Assembly: GCA_964432205.1 (NCBI GenBank)
Contig: CAYSMK010000026.1
Location: forward strand, 1-64,000
Direction: 5' to 3'
DNA from: Geomobilibacter sp964432205
Lineage (GTDB): Bacteria > Desulfobacterota > Desulfuromonadia > Geobacterales > DSM-12255
Length of the DNA: 64,000 nt
Of this stretch, positions 18,475 to 26,665 are shown piece after piece. Each line of letters opens with the position of its first letter. Position 1 is the first letter of the stretch. A program made the position numbers and the translations under genes. The notes beneath the pieces were generated by a model, which worked only from the letters and a program-made list of their open reading frames with translations, had not been told where the DNA came from and made no database searches.

Positions 18475-19491
18475 ATGGATTTGGGGTTTGCGCAGCAAAG
18501 CCCAGCGAACGGACTTCGTCCGTTCGTAATCCATTCGGATTTTGCCGAACTCGATGTTCGGCGAAATCCGACCGCACGGCCGTACCGTCCAGGTTCGACC
18601 GCACACATCTCTCATCAGGCGCATTCGCCTGTTACACCCTTTGTACTGCAAGGACATTGGAATGAAGTCCGATGTCCCTGCTTCAAATAGCCAAAACAGT
18701 AAATGCGGCCCTGAGCACAGCGTCTTAGCCAGACGCTGGAGCCGGGGTGTCGTAGCGTCAATGTCCGACAGCCAATCGGATACATAGCTACGGCGGAGGT
18801 CGCTGGGTGCACGGAGACGTGCTCGCCCAGTGGCAACGGGGGCTGTGAGGTGAAATTCCTTGCTTCTACCCATTATATTGAAGGTTTTGGGCGACACGAA
18901 AATTGTCTGATTCCGGCAAACAGGAATCAGGCACGGTATCCATGAAGTGGTGAAAATCCACTCGGCGGGACGGTAGGAATACCGTAACGCTCGACGCGGC
19001 GGGGGAGGTCCTGATCGGTAACGATTCGGACTAAATAGCTCAACCCGTAAAGGTCCTGTCTGATGCCGACAGGGTAAAGCGCCCATGAGGGTGCAACCGC
19101 GTGAGATCACAGAGAGAGGCGAGGCCGAACCGCGATGAATTCAGCACATACGGAAAGCCCGGTTTTGCCGGGTAAGTAAGGGGGTGTTTCCAGATCCGGC
19201 CCCGATGCAGATGCGTCACAAGTGTTGAAGGAGCGACCTGACTCTTTGATCGACATGAATACCTAACGTGGAAAGGCCCGAACGGCGCCCTTTTGGGCGT
19301 GCGAGGGCTGATTAGCGCTGATTATTACCGTTTGAGGTCCGCTGCAAGGCAGTGGTGGACCGAGTCCCGCCGGGTGGCACCGGCAAACAACGGGACACGG
19401 GAAAATCGGCATCTCTGCATTTACTGTTTTGGGGCGTGGCTGCCCCTCTTGTCATGCTGTCCTAGAGGACGGCGTGACAAGCGGCGCAGCC
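18475..19491 (+). ncRNA. Large ornate structured RNA, class unknown
   Basis: About 1 kb of nearly continuous nested hairpins on the plus strand. Examples: a closing stem ATGGATT/AATCCAT (18475-18481 with 18528-18534) holding two hairpins; a 15-bp stem 18536-18570; CAGCGTCT/AGACGCTG (18718-18738); CGTAGC/GCTACG (18751-18792); GCACG-GAGA-CGTGC (18809-18822); CTGATTCC/GGAATCAG (18907-18930); ACGGTA-GGAA-TACCGT (18970-18985); 19008-19031 capped by GTAA; GCGCCC/GGGTGC (19079-19094); GCGCCC/GGGCGT (19285-19300); and a three-tier stem 19438-19491 (GGCTGC/GCAGCC, CTTGTCA/TGACAAG, GTCCT/AGGAC). GNRA-type loops recur (GAGA, GGAA, GTAA). No reverse transcriptase, no domain V-like hairpin and no nuclease gene is present, so a group II intron or an omega-RNA is not supported. 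It runs into the downstream gene as a long leader or a separate RNA. Boundaries are approximate. Confidence 0.72.
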
Positions 19492-19540
19492 AAGTCGGCC
19501 GGGAGGCCCTGCGCCCATCAAATTTACCGGGAGGTGGATT

Positions 19541-20215
19541 ATGGGCACGACAAGAACGAATCAGCAAAAGGGCATATATTCAATAAACTACCTGTGTGCC
19601 AGCTGGCAGGGCTTTCTACAGCAGGTGGTATATCAAATTGCCCGCGGCTACCACCATCACTGCCTTACCCGTCTTTCTGAGGACAAGCGTGACAAATGGC
19701 CACTGATCGATCAGAAATTGATTTACAAATACCAATCAGTCGTATCAAAAGACCAGCGATACCGTATTAAACGGGCCGGCCGCGCCAACGTCATTTACCT
19801 GCGGTGGGAGCACTGCGCCCTGCTCCTGATGACCGATGGAGCGCATGGCGATCTGGACGACCGTTTTTGTTACATAAACGCGACGCCATTAACAATTCAG
19901 GTATCCCCGATAATTGGCCTGAAGATCCATTACGGCGCCAAGGGGGTAACCGTCCATTTGGCCAAAGACAGTTATCAGGGGTTGAAAACAATCCTGTGGG
20001 ATGCGGCCAGACTCGTCACGCGCAATCCCGACCTGCTGAAACGGGAATTTGACAAGCTGAACGGCTTGCCGTGCTGGGGCGGGATCATCGAGCAGAAAAG
20101 GCAACTGCTGGATTACGCTTTGACCGAGGCAAAACGCCAGGGGTGTCCTTTGAAGCGCGATGAATTCCGCCTGAACACACGTCGCCACATCTACCAAGTC
20201 TGGGCGCGGGACTGA
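19541..20215 (+). CDS. Uncharacterised 224-residue protein tied to the structured RNA
   Basis: Begins at ATG 19541 with GGGAGGTG upstream and ends just before a rho-independent terminator, so it shares a transcription unit with the RNA. The protein is soluble and basic, with no signal or membrane segment. Notable stretches: SWQGFLQQVVYQIARGYHHH near residues 22-41, LIYKYQSVVSKDQRYRIKRA, and LRWEHCALLLMTDG around 88-101. His-His-His could form a metal or HUH-like site and Tyr residues follow, but nothing firmly places it among HUH nucleases. An RNA-binding or nucleic-acid role is inferred only from the context. I do not recognise the family. Confidence 0.75.
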   Translation: MGTTRTNQQKGIYSINYLCASWQGFLQQVVYQIARGYHHHCLTRLSEDKRDKWPLIDQKLIYKYQSVVSKDQRYRIKRAGRANVIYLRWEHCALLLMTDGAHGDLDDRFCYINATPLTIQVSPIIGLKIHYGAKGVTVHLAKDSYQGLKTILWDAARLVTRNPDLLKREFDKLNGLPCWGGIIEQKRQLLDYALTEAKRQGCPLKRDEFRLNTRRHIYQVWARD

Positions 20216-20224
20216 ATTCTTTTG

Positions 20225-20263
20225 AAAAGGGGGGTAGCGGTTAATCGCTACTCCCCTTTTTTT
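20225..20263 (+). terminator. Rho-independent terminator of the RNA-protein unit
   Basis: AAAAGGGG plus GGTAGCG pairs with CGCTAC plus CCCCTTTT around GTTAA, followed by a T-run. It starts 10 bases after the stop codon. Confidence 0.9.
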
Positions 20264-20383
20264 GTTTGTGAAAGACAATTTCTACTCGTACCTGAGGAGG
20301 CAAGACTACTGACCGATTTCAGTATTGCCGGATTGGGTCGCTTTTATGTTGCGTCTCGTGGCCTAACTTCTTATCCTACATGC

Positions 20384-20704
20384 ATGCGGCAAATTCTCAA
20401 AAAAGAGATCAATATCCTGCTTACCAGCCGCCAGCATGGCATGATCGCCCGGTTAAAGGAAACCGGCATCAATATGTCCAGCCTGGCCCGGCTGGCCATC
20501 AGAAAGTTCGGCGATCAGCCGTTAGAGGAAGTCACCGACAGCGGTGGGAAAGACAAGCGCGTTGTGATCTACCTTGAACAGACCGACCTCGACAAGCTCG
20601 ATGTCGTTGCCCAGCGCGAGGGGATGAGCAGGTCCGTGGTACTGAGAACTCTCTTGGCCAGGTATTTGGATGAAAACGAAGATGCCCTGAATCGGCTTTT
20701 TTGA
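20384..20704 (+). CDS. Tandem ribbon-helix-helix DNA-binding protein
   Basis: 106 residues from ATG 20384. Two RHH units are visible: EINILLTSRQHGMIARLKET then MSSLARLAIRKFG (about 6-43), and RVVIYLEQTDLDKLDVVAQR then MSRSVVLRTLLARYL (about 57-97). Having both strands of the ribbon in one chain is the layout of TraY-type relaxosome proteins and some partition repressors, so a role in transfer or maintenance of the integrated element is possible. The frame is open from 20222. A GAGGAGG site near 20290 precedes only a CTG codon, so the start is uncertain. Confidence 0.7.
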   Translation: MRQILKKEINILLTSRQHGMIARLKETGINMSSLARLAIRKFGDQPLEEVTDSGGKDKRVVIYLEQTDLDKLDVVAQREGMSRSVVLRTLLARYLDENEDALNRLF

Positions 20705-20720
20705 GCCGCTCTCTTTTTTT
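20693..20720 (+). terminator. Terminator after the RHH gene
   Basis: CGGCT/AGCCG hairpin overlapping the stop codon, followed by CTCTC and seven T. Confidence 0.6.
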
Positions 20721-20729
20721 GCTTGCCTA

Positions 20730-20747
20730 ATACAGTATGTACTGTAT
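20730..20747. promoter_or_regulatory. 18-bp palindromic operator
   Basis: ATACAGTA-TG-TACTGTAT is a perfect 8-bp dyad 42 bp upstream of the small membrane gene. It is a likely binding site for an element-encoded repressor such as the XRE protein (21452-21129) or the RHH protein. The half-site order is not that of an E. coli LexA box. Confidence 0.5.
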
Positions 20748-20789
20748 CATTGAATCGTGATCTAAAAATTAGAGCGTGGAGAGAGCATT

Positions 20790-21026
20790 ATGCATAGAGA
20801 AAGTAATAGCGTGTCAGCGACCTGCCTGATCGTCGCCGTCGAATTCGGCATCTCGTTTTCTACCAACCTGTTGCCGTCGCTGCAGTTGCAGAAATTGGGG
20901 ATATACCTGAGCCTAGGGTTATTCGGCGTTTATGGCTTGCTACTCATCCATGGACAGCGCCAGCAGGCCGCTTCTGTACGCACAAGAAAGCGCCGGATGG
21001 TACCGACAAGGCGCGGAGATTGGTGA
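20790..21026 (+). CDS. Small putative membrane protein
   Basis: 78 residues with two hydrophobic segments (about 10-29 and 36-53: LGIYLSLGLFGVYGLLLIHG) and a basic C-terminal tail rich in Arg. GGAGAG precedes the ATG. It lies downstream of the palindromic operator. No known family; a real gene is likely but not certain. Confidence 0.45.
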   Translation: MHRESNSVSATCLIVAVEFGISFSTNLLPSLQLQKLGIYLSLGLFGVYGLLLIHGQRQQAASVRTRKRRMVPTRRGDW

Positions 21027-21128
21027 TGCCGGTCACGGGGCCGCTGCTGCTTGAGGTAAAAATGATGGGTATTGATGGGGTGAGGAGGTTGCGCTGGCCC
21101 ATGTGTCTTATGGAAGGGATTACGGAAA

Positions 21129-21452
21129 TCAGGAAAGAAAAGACCTTACAATTCTATAGATTACCTTTAAATCATTCTCGTCCAATTGCCTCATCATCCT
21201 GTCCAATCCCTCCAATTTCCCCTCACGCTCGTCCAAATGGCTGAATTCAAACAGACTGCGTAATTCCACCCCGAACGCTGCAGCTATCATTTCCAAGCGG
21301 TCAACCGTGGGGGCGCTTAACCCAGTCTCAATTCTGCTCAGATGTTTGGTGTCAATATCCACAAGCTCGGCAAACTGTTCCTGCGACAGCCCGCGTCCCA
21401 GTCTGAGTTCCTTGATACGAGCACCGAGCAACTTTTTTGCATTCATTTTCAT
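21129..21452 (-). CDS. XRE/Cro-type repressor
   Basis: About 107 residues with an N-terminal helix-turn-helix (ARIKELRLGRGLSQEQFAEL, then DTKHLSRIETGLSAPTVDRL) and a charged, probably coiled-coil C-terminal half (DEREGKLEGLDRMMRQLDEN). ATG 21452 has GGGAG upstream and is preferred to the GTG at 21470. It faces the RHH/membrane gene group and may act on the palindrome at 20730. Confidence 0.82.
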   Translation of the reverse strand: MKMNAKKLLGARIKELRLGRGLSQEQFAELVDIDTKHLSRIETGLSAPTVDRLEMIAAAFGVELRSLFEFSHLDEREGKLEGLDRMMRQLDENDLKVIYRIVRSFLS

Positions 21453-21603
21453 ATGGATAGCTCCCGCCACAAGATGAACTGTTCTGTGAGAGCTTTAAAC
21501 CGCATTAAAAGTTGACTGACCTACATTTTATGTATACCTTGCTTGATCCAAGAGGGAGTTGTCGGCAAGGGAATGCTATTTCTATCGCAAAAGGGGGTTA
21601 TAC

Positions 21604-22879
21604 GTGGTCAGATTCATCAAGTTTCTCGTAACAATTGGCACTTTCCTGATGATTGCAGGTTGTGGAGGCGGGGGAGGCGGCGGCTCTGCATCGACGGTAA
21701 GCGGTGTTGCTTCAGCTGGCGCTCCACTTACGGGAACCGTCTATCTCAAGGATGCGAAGGGGGTGGAAAGAAGCACACAGATTAGCGCCAATGGGGAATA
21801 TGCCATAGATGTGAGCGGACTGACGGCCCCATATATTCTGAAATCCGGATCGTACTATTCGTTCGCTTCCGGTGCAGGAGCCACCAATGTAAACCCGTTA
21901 TCACATGCTTCCATAGTCATCGCCCTGGGGGGGGGCCAATCTCGACGCAATATACGGCGACAACCTCAGCCTGTCGGCGGCGATTGCCACAATCGCCAAT
22001 AATATCGACGCAATAGTTGCCGAAGTGCTTGCCAAACTTGATGCCATATATGTCCCATCCGTAACCACCTCCCAAAGAAATTACCTGACAGGTAGATATA
22101 CCATCGGTCAGGGCGTGGACAAACTCTTCGATATCCTCGTGTTCTCCTTTACCAATGGCAATGTTGCCGTCAGGCAAACCGGACAGAGTACCCCCTTTCT
22201 GACCATGACGACTGGCACCGGCAGCACCGCAATTGTTGTCGCAGCTGACACCGCTCTTATCGCCAATGTTGCGGCAACTGCCTTTCCCTCTCAACGAACC
22301 TCAATGCCACAAGCAGCAGACTTTTTTCCTCTTCAGAACGGGAAGAAGTGGAATTACTCGATTATTGATACGCAATATCCCGACAAGAACGGTTCCCTCG
22401 TTATAACTGCGTTGGGAGGCAACAAGACCGAGGAACTGTATACCTATGCAAATACGATTTATAACAAACGAGCCATTAGCCAGTATGTTGTTGACGCAAA
22501 CGGAATATCAGTTGCGGGTTACACAAATTATCTAAATGGCGTCATTACCTACGTATCATCAAACAGCCCCTACATGGTTTTGGTCCCGGCAAACTTATCC
22601 AGCGGAGCCGTTGTGAACAACTCATATACTACCAGTGACGCCAATTCCTCAGGAGCGGTCGAGTATACCCACATTTACAGCGCCAATATCACAGTGATCG
22701 GCATTGAAAAAGTATCAGTACCAGCCGGAACATTCGATTGCGTAAGGGTGCAAATCAGTACAAACCTTACAGCCAGCAATACGACTGTTAACAATACGAT
22801 ATGGTTAGCAAAAGGGGTTGGGTTGGTTAAGAGTACGTATGACACGGTTTCGACTGAGTTGGTCTCGTATCAACAGTAA
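21604..22879 (+). pseudogene. Secreted lipoprotein gene split at a G9 tract (possible phase variation)
   Basis: The first frame starts at GTG 21604 and gives a lipobox (FLMIAGC) followed by a Gly run and a carboxypeptidase-regulatory-like beta domain (ASAGAPLTGTVYLKDAKG). At 21927-21935 nine G residues shift the frame. With eight G the frame would read IVIALGGANLDAIYGDNLSL and run on through 22025 to the stop at 22879. The distal part (from AKLDAIYVPSV) is Ser/Thr/Asn-rich, ending in a domain with PLQNGKKWNYSIIDTQYPD and SVPAGTFDCVRVQI, seen in surface proteins of this group. Total about 424 residues when fused. Slippage at the G tract would switch the protein on and off; a plain mutation or read error is equally possible. 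Confidence 0.65.
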
Positions 22880-22998
22880 TATCTGCTCGGCCATGACTCT
22901 AAATGCTGGTAGCAGTTTGCAGTCGCTCAGGCCTAACAAGGTGAAGATGGGCAAAACATGCCTGTCCCCAAATCTATTGTCAAAGTCAGGAGGATAAG

Positions 22999-23508
22999 AT
23001 GAAAAAGTGTGGGTTGTTGGTATTTGTGGCGCTAGTTTCGATACAAGGTTGCGCATCGAACCTGAAACTCGTTGAGCCTGTTTCACAAAACAGTAAAATA
23101 GCAATTCTGGAATTCAGTGATTGCATGGTCACTAATAGGGAAGACTGTTCTGGATCGGGAAAGATAGCTACAGATGTTTACAAGGAAAAGATCAATGTAG
23201 ATGTCATACCACGCCCTGCGGATGTAAGTCCTGTGTATATGTACTACGTTGGTGAAGCTTCAAAAATAGGGCATGATAAGGGTTATGATTACATTGTATT
23301 TGGAATGGTTAGAGATTATAATAATGCCCCGCCCATGAGCTTCACCAACAATATCGCGGGGGTCATAATTAATGTTGCAAAAACTTCAAGCGGAACCGTT
23401 ATCGCTAATCAGACTATAGTCGACACGTCCTCAAATCTAGGAAATCCGAAGTCATTGCTTGCCGATTTTGCCGCAGAAATGAAATCCGGTCTATTCAAGA
23501 AGGAGTGA
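22999..23508 (+). CDS. Lipoprotein of unknown function
   Basis: 169 residues with a lipoprotein signal (MKKCGLLVFVALVSIQGCAS, lipid-bearing Cys18). The mature part has a KIAILEFSDCMVTNRE start and a GYDYIVFGMVRDYNN segment, reminiscent of small outer-membrane lipoproteins with a TolB/LpoB-like alpha-beta fold, but no family is certain. AGGAGG lies ahead of ATG 22999. A second lipoprotein gene follows three bases after the stop, so the two form an operon. Confidence 0.7.
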   Translation: MKKCGLLVFVALVSIQGCASNLKLVEPVSQNSKIAILEFSDCMVTNREDCSGSGKIATDVYKEKINVDVIPRPADVSPVYMYYVGEASKIGHDKGYDYIVFGMVRDYNNAPPMSFTNNIAGVIINVAKTSSGTVIANQTIVDTSSNLGNPKSLLADFAAEMKSGLFKKE

Positions 23509-23511
23509 GGC

Positions 23512-24216
23512 ATGAATCGTTGCATTGCGTTCATATTTATATTTGCATTGGCCGGATGCGCCTCGACGCAGAAAAACGTTAAAATCTCCAACGACCTATC
23601 TGAAAAGAAGGTAGCTGTAAAGAAACTTGGCGTCATCGTACCGTCCTTTCAGGTGAGAGAAATATGTGTCGGTGGGAGAGTCGAGATCGATCAGGAATTG
23701 TCGAAAGCAGCACGAACATCTCTCGAAAGCGCGGCACAGAAGGTGTTGACCGAAAACGGCTTCGAGGTCGTTCTTTTTGATGCTGAGAGCGAGGCCTTTG
23801 GAAAAGCCAGGCAGTTTATCGATGTCCTGAATATCAGCTACTCAACGGTGTCGGTACAGAACCAGGTGATGTGCAATTTCCCTGATTCCAAGTATCCACC
23901 GGCGGTGAAGTTTCCGAGTGTTGATTTCAACGCGGAAATTGAAGGCAAGAAACTGGATGCCGTAGTTTTACTGTCGGGATACGACAACGAATCGAGCGGT
24001 GGGCGGAAGGCCTTGCTTGCCGCTACGAAGATAATAAGTTTTGCCGCTGGAGGCTTCCATTTCGGGGGAGGGGGATCTTCCTATTACAACGTCCTTTTAC
24101 TCGGGAAGGCCAATAAACCCTTATACTTTGCATTTGACGAATCTGGCGGAACAAACGTTGTCGACAAGGCTGATGTCTCCAAGGCCATCAATAGATTGCT
24201 GAAAGCTCTACTGTGA
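23512..24216 (+). CDS. Second lipoprotein of unknown function
   Basis: 234 residues with lipobox FALAGCAS (Cys16). The mature part has a long alpha-beta region (KLGVIVPSFQVREICVGGRV; AAQKVLTENGFEVVLFDAES; KLDAVVLLSGYDNESSGGRK) and a Gly-rich turn GGFHFGGGGSS. This resembles periplasm-facing lipoproteins of the DUF-type found in pairs. Co-transcribed with the preceding lipoprotein; they may form one envelope complex (inference). Confidence 0.7.
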   Translation: MNRCIAFIFIFALAGCASTQKNVKISNDLSEKKVAVKKLGVIVPSFQVREICVGGRVEIDQELSKAARTSLESAAQKVLTENGFEVVLFDAESEAFGKARQFIDVLNISYSTVSVQNQVMCNFPDSKYPPAVKFPSVDFNAEIEGKKLDAVVLLSGYDNESSGGRKALLAATKIISFAAGGFHFGGGGSSYYNVLLLGKANKPLYFAFDESGGTNVVDKADVSKAINRLLKALL

Positions 24217-24259
24217 GTCCCATCCTCAGCATGCCCCCATTGCCATGTCTACTGCAGAC

Positions 24260-24365
24260 GGTACGCCCGCCCGGATGGAGGCAACGGTAGCCCCGGACTT
24301 GTCAATTATCATGAGCCGTGGCAACATGTCATCGGAGTTGCCTAAGATTTCCAAAGCGGCACGAA
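24260..24365 (+). pseudogene. Fragment of a duplicated receiver domain
   Basis: The frame reads MEATVAPDLSIIMSRGNMSS then ELPKISKAAR, clearly the same as MAAMVAPDLAIIMSSGSISP then ELPMMAEVAG inside the response regulator 340 bp downstream. Only this middle part remains, so it is a relic of a tandem duplication. Confidence 0.6.
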
Positions 24366-24395
24366 GAAGTTTCCATGTTGATTACAAGAGGGACA

Positions 24396-24785
24396 ATGTC
24401 GAGGATACTGCTCGTAGACGACGACCCGGACTACCTGCTACTGGTCGGGAATTTGCTCAGAACCGATGGCCTGCCAGTCCAGACCGCCACCAGCGGCAAA
24501 GAGGCCCTTGCGTACCTTGAGCATGGTTCATTTAGCCTGCTCATGACCGACTATCACATGCCGGGGATGGACGGCCTGACCCTGGCCAGGATGGCGGCAA
24601 TGGTAGCCCCTGACTTGGCCATCATTATGAGCAGCGGCAGCATCTCACCGGAGTTGCCAATGATGGCCGAGGTGGCGGGGATAGCGAAGGTCATTTCCAA
24701 GACCTCAACGCCGGAGGAGATAGTCGCGACGGTCAGGGAGGCGACCGGTGGGAAGGGCAAGAGCCGTGTCGACCAGGGAAGGTAA
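24396..24785 (+). CDS. Single-domain response regulator (CheY-like)
   Basis: 129 residues, one REC domain. Asp9/Asp10 and the acceptor Asp52 (LLMTDYHMPGMDG) are present, as are the Ser/Thr region (IIMSSGS) and the Lys of KVISKTS. There is no output domain, so it acts by protein contact or as a phospho-sink. ATG 24396 with AGAGGGA upstream is preferred over an in-frame codon at 24318. No histidine kinase is adjacent. Confidence 0.85.
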   Translation: MSRILLVDDDPDYLLLVGNLLRTDGLPVQTATSGKEALAYLEHGSFSLLMTDYHMPGMDGLTLARMAAMVAPDLAIIMSSGSISPELPMMAEVAGIAKVISKTSTPEEIVATVREATGGKGKSRVDQGR

Positions 24786-25049
24786 ACACGAGGCGGAGGC
24801 CTTGATAATGTGCCTCTCTGCCCTTTTCGGATTCAGATAGCCGGCCTGCGAAGACTTCGTCGTGGATCTGTGGTCAGCGTTTTAGTCTGCTTAGCGAGAA
24901 TGGCGATTTAAATACCCGAAACTTTCTCCAATGGTTCCGTTCAGGTCGGTGACCACGATGCCATAGGCCACAGTTGCTTGCGGGGTTACATAGGGAACGG
25001 AGTGAACCAGGAGGCCCGTTAAGCACCTCCACCTCGTACGCTGCGGATT
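24786..25049. other. Intergenic region before the IS21 remnant
   Basis: I see no gene that can be supported. Short minus-strand frames exist but lack start signals and family features. It may contain broken coding DNA left by the insertion to the right. Confidence 0.35.
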
Positions 25050-25165
25050 CCGGTCCATGCCGACCGGCATTCCGCTCTGATGCCGACCGCGATTCCGGAG
25101 CGATGCCGACCGGCATTCCGCTGGCAAGCCGACCGCCATTCCGGTGCATGCCGACCGGGGTTTTG
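25050..25165. repeat. Tandem repeats typical of an IS21-family end
   Basis: Five spaced copies of a word close to ATGCCGACCGGCATTCCG, about 23-25 bp apart. Such multiple transposase-binding repeats occur just inside the termini of IS21-family elements, and an IstA-like N terminus follows at 25228. Confidence 0.55.
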
Positions 25166-25227
25166 ATGTAGTCGCGAGGTAACCTCACACGGTATTTTCT
25201 CCCCTCAGTTCATTAGAGGAGGATGGA

Positions 25228-25317
25228 ATGCCACAGGAGAGAGTTACCATGCGAAAAATCAGAGAGATCCTGCGCCTTGTTTGTCATGCGGCCAGAGCAG
25301 GAAAGCAATTGCCATAG
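25228..25317 (+). pseudogene. N-terminal fragment of an IS21-family transposase (IstA)
   Basis: 29 codons reading MPQERVTMRKIREILRL and then a short unrelated tail before a stop. The MRKIREILRL start is characteristic of IstA proteins of this family (from memory of the family). The rest of the transposase and IstB are missing. Confidence 0.5.
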
Positions 25318-25359
25318 GTAACCCTTCGCAGGCCCGACAAACACTCGCAACAGTTCTGC

Positions 25360-25472
25360 AGAAGCACCCAGAATCTTCTCAGGAGTTCACCCTCGCCGCT
25401 CGGAAAGGTAAAGACCTTTCTGCCTCGGACGTTTTGAGAATGCTGGAATCTCCGGGAGTTTGGCCTTTATGA
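25360..25472 (+). pseudogene. C-terminal remnant of a gene upstream of the ImmA-like peptidase
   Basis: An open frame with PESSQEFTLAARKGKDLSAS then DVLRMLESPGVWPL ends in an ATGA overlap with the peptidase gene. Such four-base overlap suggests the natural partner gene, whose 5' part was probably lost at the IS21 insertion. Identity unknown. Confidence 0.35.
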
Positions 25473-26251
25473 TCCGGAGGCAGATACCGAGACGACAAAT
25501 GAAACACATGACGCCGGCTGAAGTACTTCTCCAGTCGTTGGGCGTAACAGAGCCAGGGGAGATTGATCTCGAGGCCATTCTTGGCATAAAGGTCAAGCAT
25601 CGCCCCCTCGAAGGTTGTGAGGCCAGGATTTTGGGGGTTGGCGACTCCGCCATTGTCACCGTCAACAATCAATGCACCTTCGGGAGGCAACGTTTTTCAT
25701 TAGCCCACGAACTGGGGCACTGGCATTTTCATCGTGGGCAGGTCATGGTTTGCAGATCGGATGAGATTGGGAATTTTAGCAAAAAGGCTTCCCCCGCGGA
25801 AAAGCACGCTGATACCTATGCGGCCAACTTGCTGATGCCCAGGTACCTGTTTCTCCCCGCGATGAGATCCTTCCGTCAAATCGATTTTGAGGCAATCAGG
25901 AAACTGGGTGACAATTTTGGTGTCAGCACAACAGCGGCGGCTATCCGATGTATAGAGACAGGTGACATCCCGGCCATCCTTATATGCCATAATCATCAAG
26001 GGCGTAGTAGGTTTTCTCGTTCTCCCCTGATTCCCGACCGATGGTTCCCAAGGAAAGACCTCCAGGCTGAAAGTTCGGCCATGGATGTTCTTTTTGACCC
26101 CAAAAAAATCAATGACGATATCAGGTTCGATCGTTATGAAGCGCAACGATATGAAGTTTTGGAACAAACCTTCCGGATAGGGCCTTCAGAAATTCTTACG
26201 CTGTTGGTTTTTGAAGACGATGAGATGCTGAAAGAAGAGGCTGGATTTTAA
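25469..26251 (+). CDS. ImmA/IrrE-family zinc metallopeptidase
   Basis: 260 residues with the zinc motif HELGH at residues 80-84 (FSLAHELGHWHFH) and the downstream Glu-containing helix (AEKHADTYAANLLMP) of this family. ImmA/IrrE proteins cleave or inactivate XRE-type repressors of mobile elements or stress genes, or act as the toxin half of two-gene systems. The C-terminal third (from about 170) is a separate, unrecognised domain. Start is the ATG overlapping the truncated upstream frame. The XRE repressor at 21 kb is a conceivable target, but that is speculation. Confidence 0.8.
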   Translation: MIRRQIPRRQMKHMTPAEVLLQSLGVTEPGEIDLEAILGIKVKHRPLEGCEARILGVGDSAIVTVNNQCTFGRQRFSLAHELGHWHFHRGQVMVCRSDEIGNFSKKASPAEKHADTYAANLLMPRYLFLPAMRSFRQIDFEAIRKLGDNFGVSTTAAAIRCIETGDIPAILICHNHQGRSRFSRSPLIPDRWFPRKDLQAESSAMDVLFDPKKINDDIRFDRYEAQRYEVLEQTFRIGPSEILTLLVFEDDEMLKEEAGF

Positions 26252-26483
26252 GAAAAAAATTGATGTCACATGGGAAGCAATACTGGCCTGCAACGCCAGG
26301 ATGAACGGGCTCTGAACACAGTTTCCTGGAGATCACGGCCGACAAACGGTGCCCTCCTGCACCCCGCAGTGTCACTTACGGTTTCTCTGACGTGGTCTGC
26401 GTCGTCGTTGTAAATGCTGTTGAGATGTCCTTACTCTACAGGGTTTTGGGGGGGCTTGTGGGGGATACTGTCAGCTTAGGATT
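26252..26483. other. Intergenic region without a supported gene
   Basis: Nothing coding is visible. There is a GC-rich half and a G7 run near 26447. It ends at the strong inverted repeat at 26484. Confidence 0.35.
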
Positions 26484-26518
26484 CATTCCTATACTATCGT
26501 TATTATAGTATAGGAATG
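26484..26518. terminator. 14-bp perfect inverted repeat
   Basis: CATTCCTATACTAT and ATAGTATAGGAATG flank a 7-nt loop. It includes the stop codon of the disrupted minus-strand gene to its right and probably terminates it; the stem is AT-rich. Confidence 0.5.
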
Positions 26519-26665
26519 CCGTGGAGGTCTTTTGGTTGGGATATTTCTCTCTCCCGGCCGTATTTCTGAAAAATTCTATCGCGTGTCTCTTGGTCGAGTA
26601 TTCCAACGAAGGGCATGAGCGTCGTAAGTGGGTTGAACGTTGGGACTGTTGAGTGGACCCTATAG

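Noticed and set aside
18442..19110. A 222-codon minus-strand frame opposite the structured RNA
   Set aside because: No ribosome site or family features. The plus strand carries GNRA-capped stems with a gene and terminator in the same direction.
18475..19540. Group II intron interpretation
   Set aside because: The GGTGAAATTCC-like start near 18850 is suggestive, but there is no domain V hairpin, no reverse transcriptase and no clear exon junction.
20730..20747. SOS (LexA) box
   Set aside because: The half-sites ACAG and CTGT stand in reverse order to the E. coli CTGT-N8-ACAG box; kept only as a generic operator.
21020..21244. A 74-codon plus-strand frame overlapping the XRE gene
   Set aside because: It is antisense to a well-supported HTH gene and has no family features.
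24880..25180. Minus-strand frames across the repeats
   Set aside because: Their residues come from the repeated IS-end sequence; no start signals or domain features.
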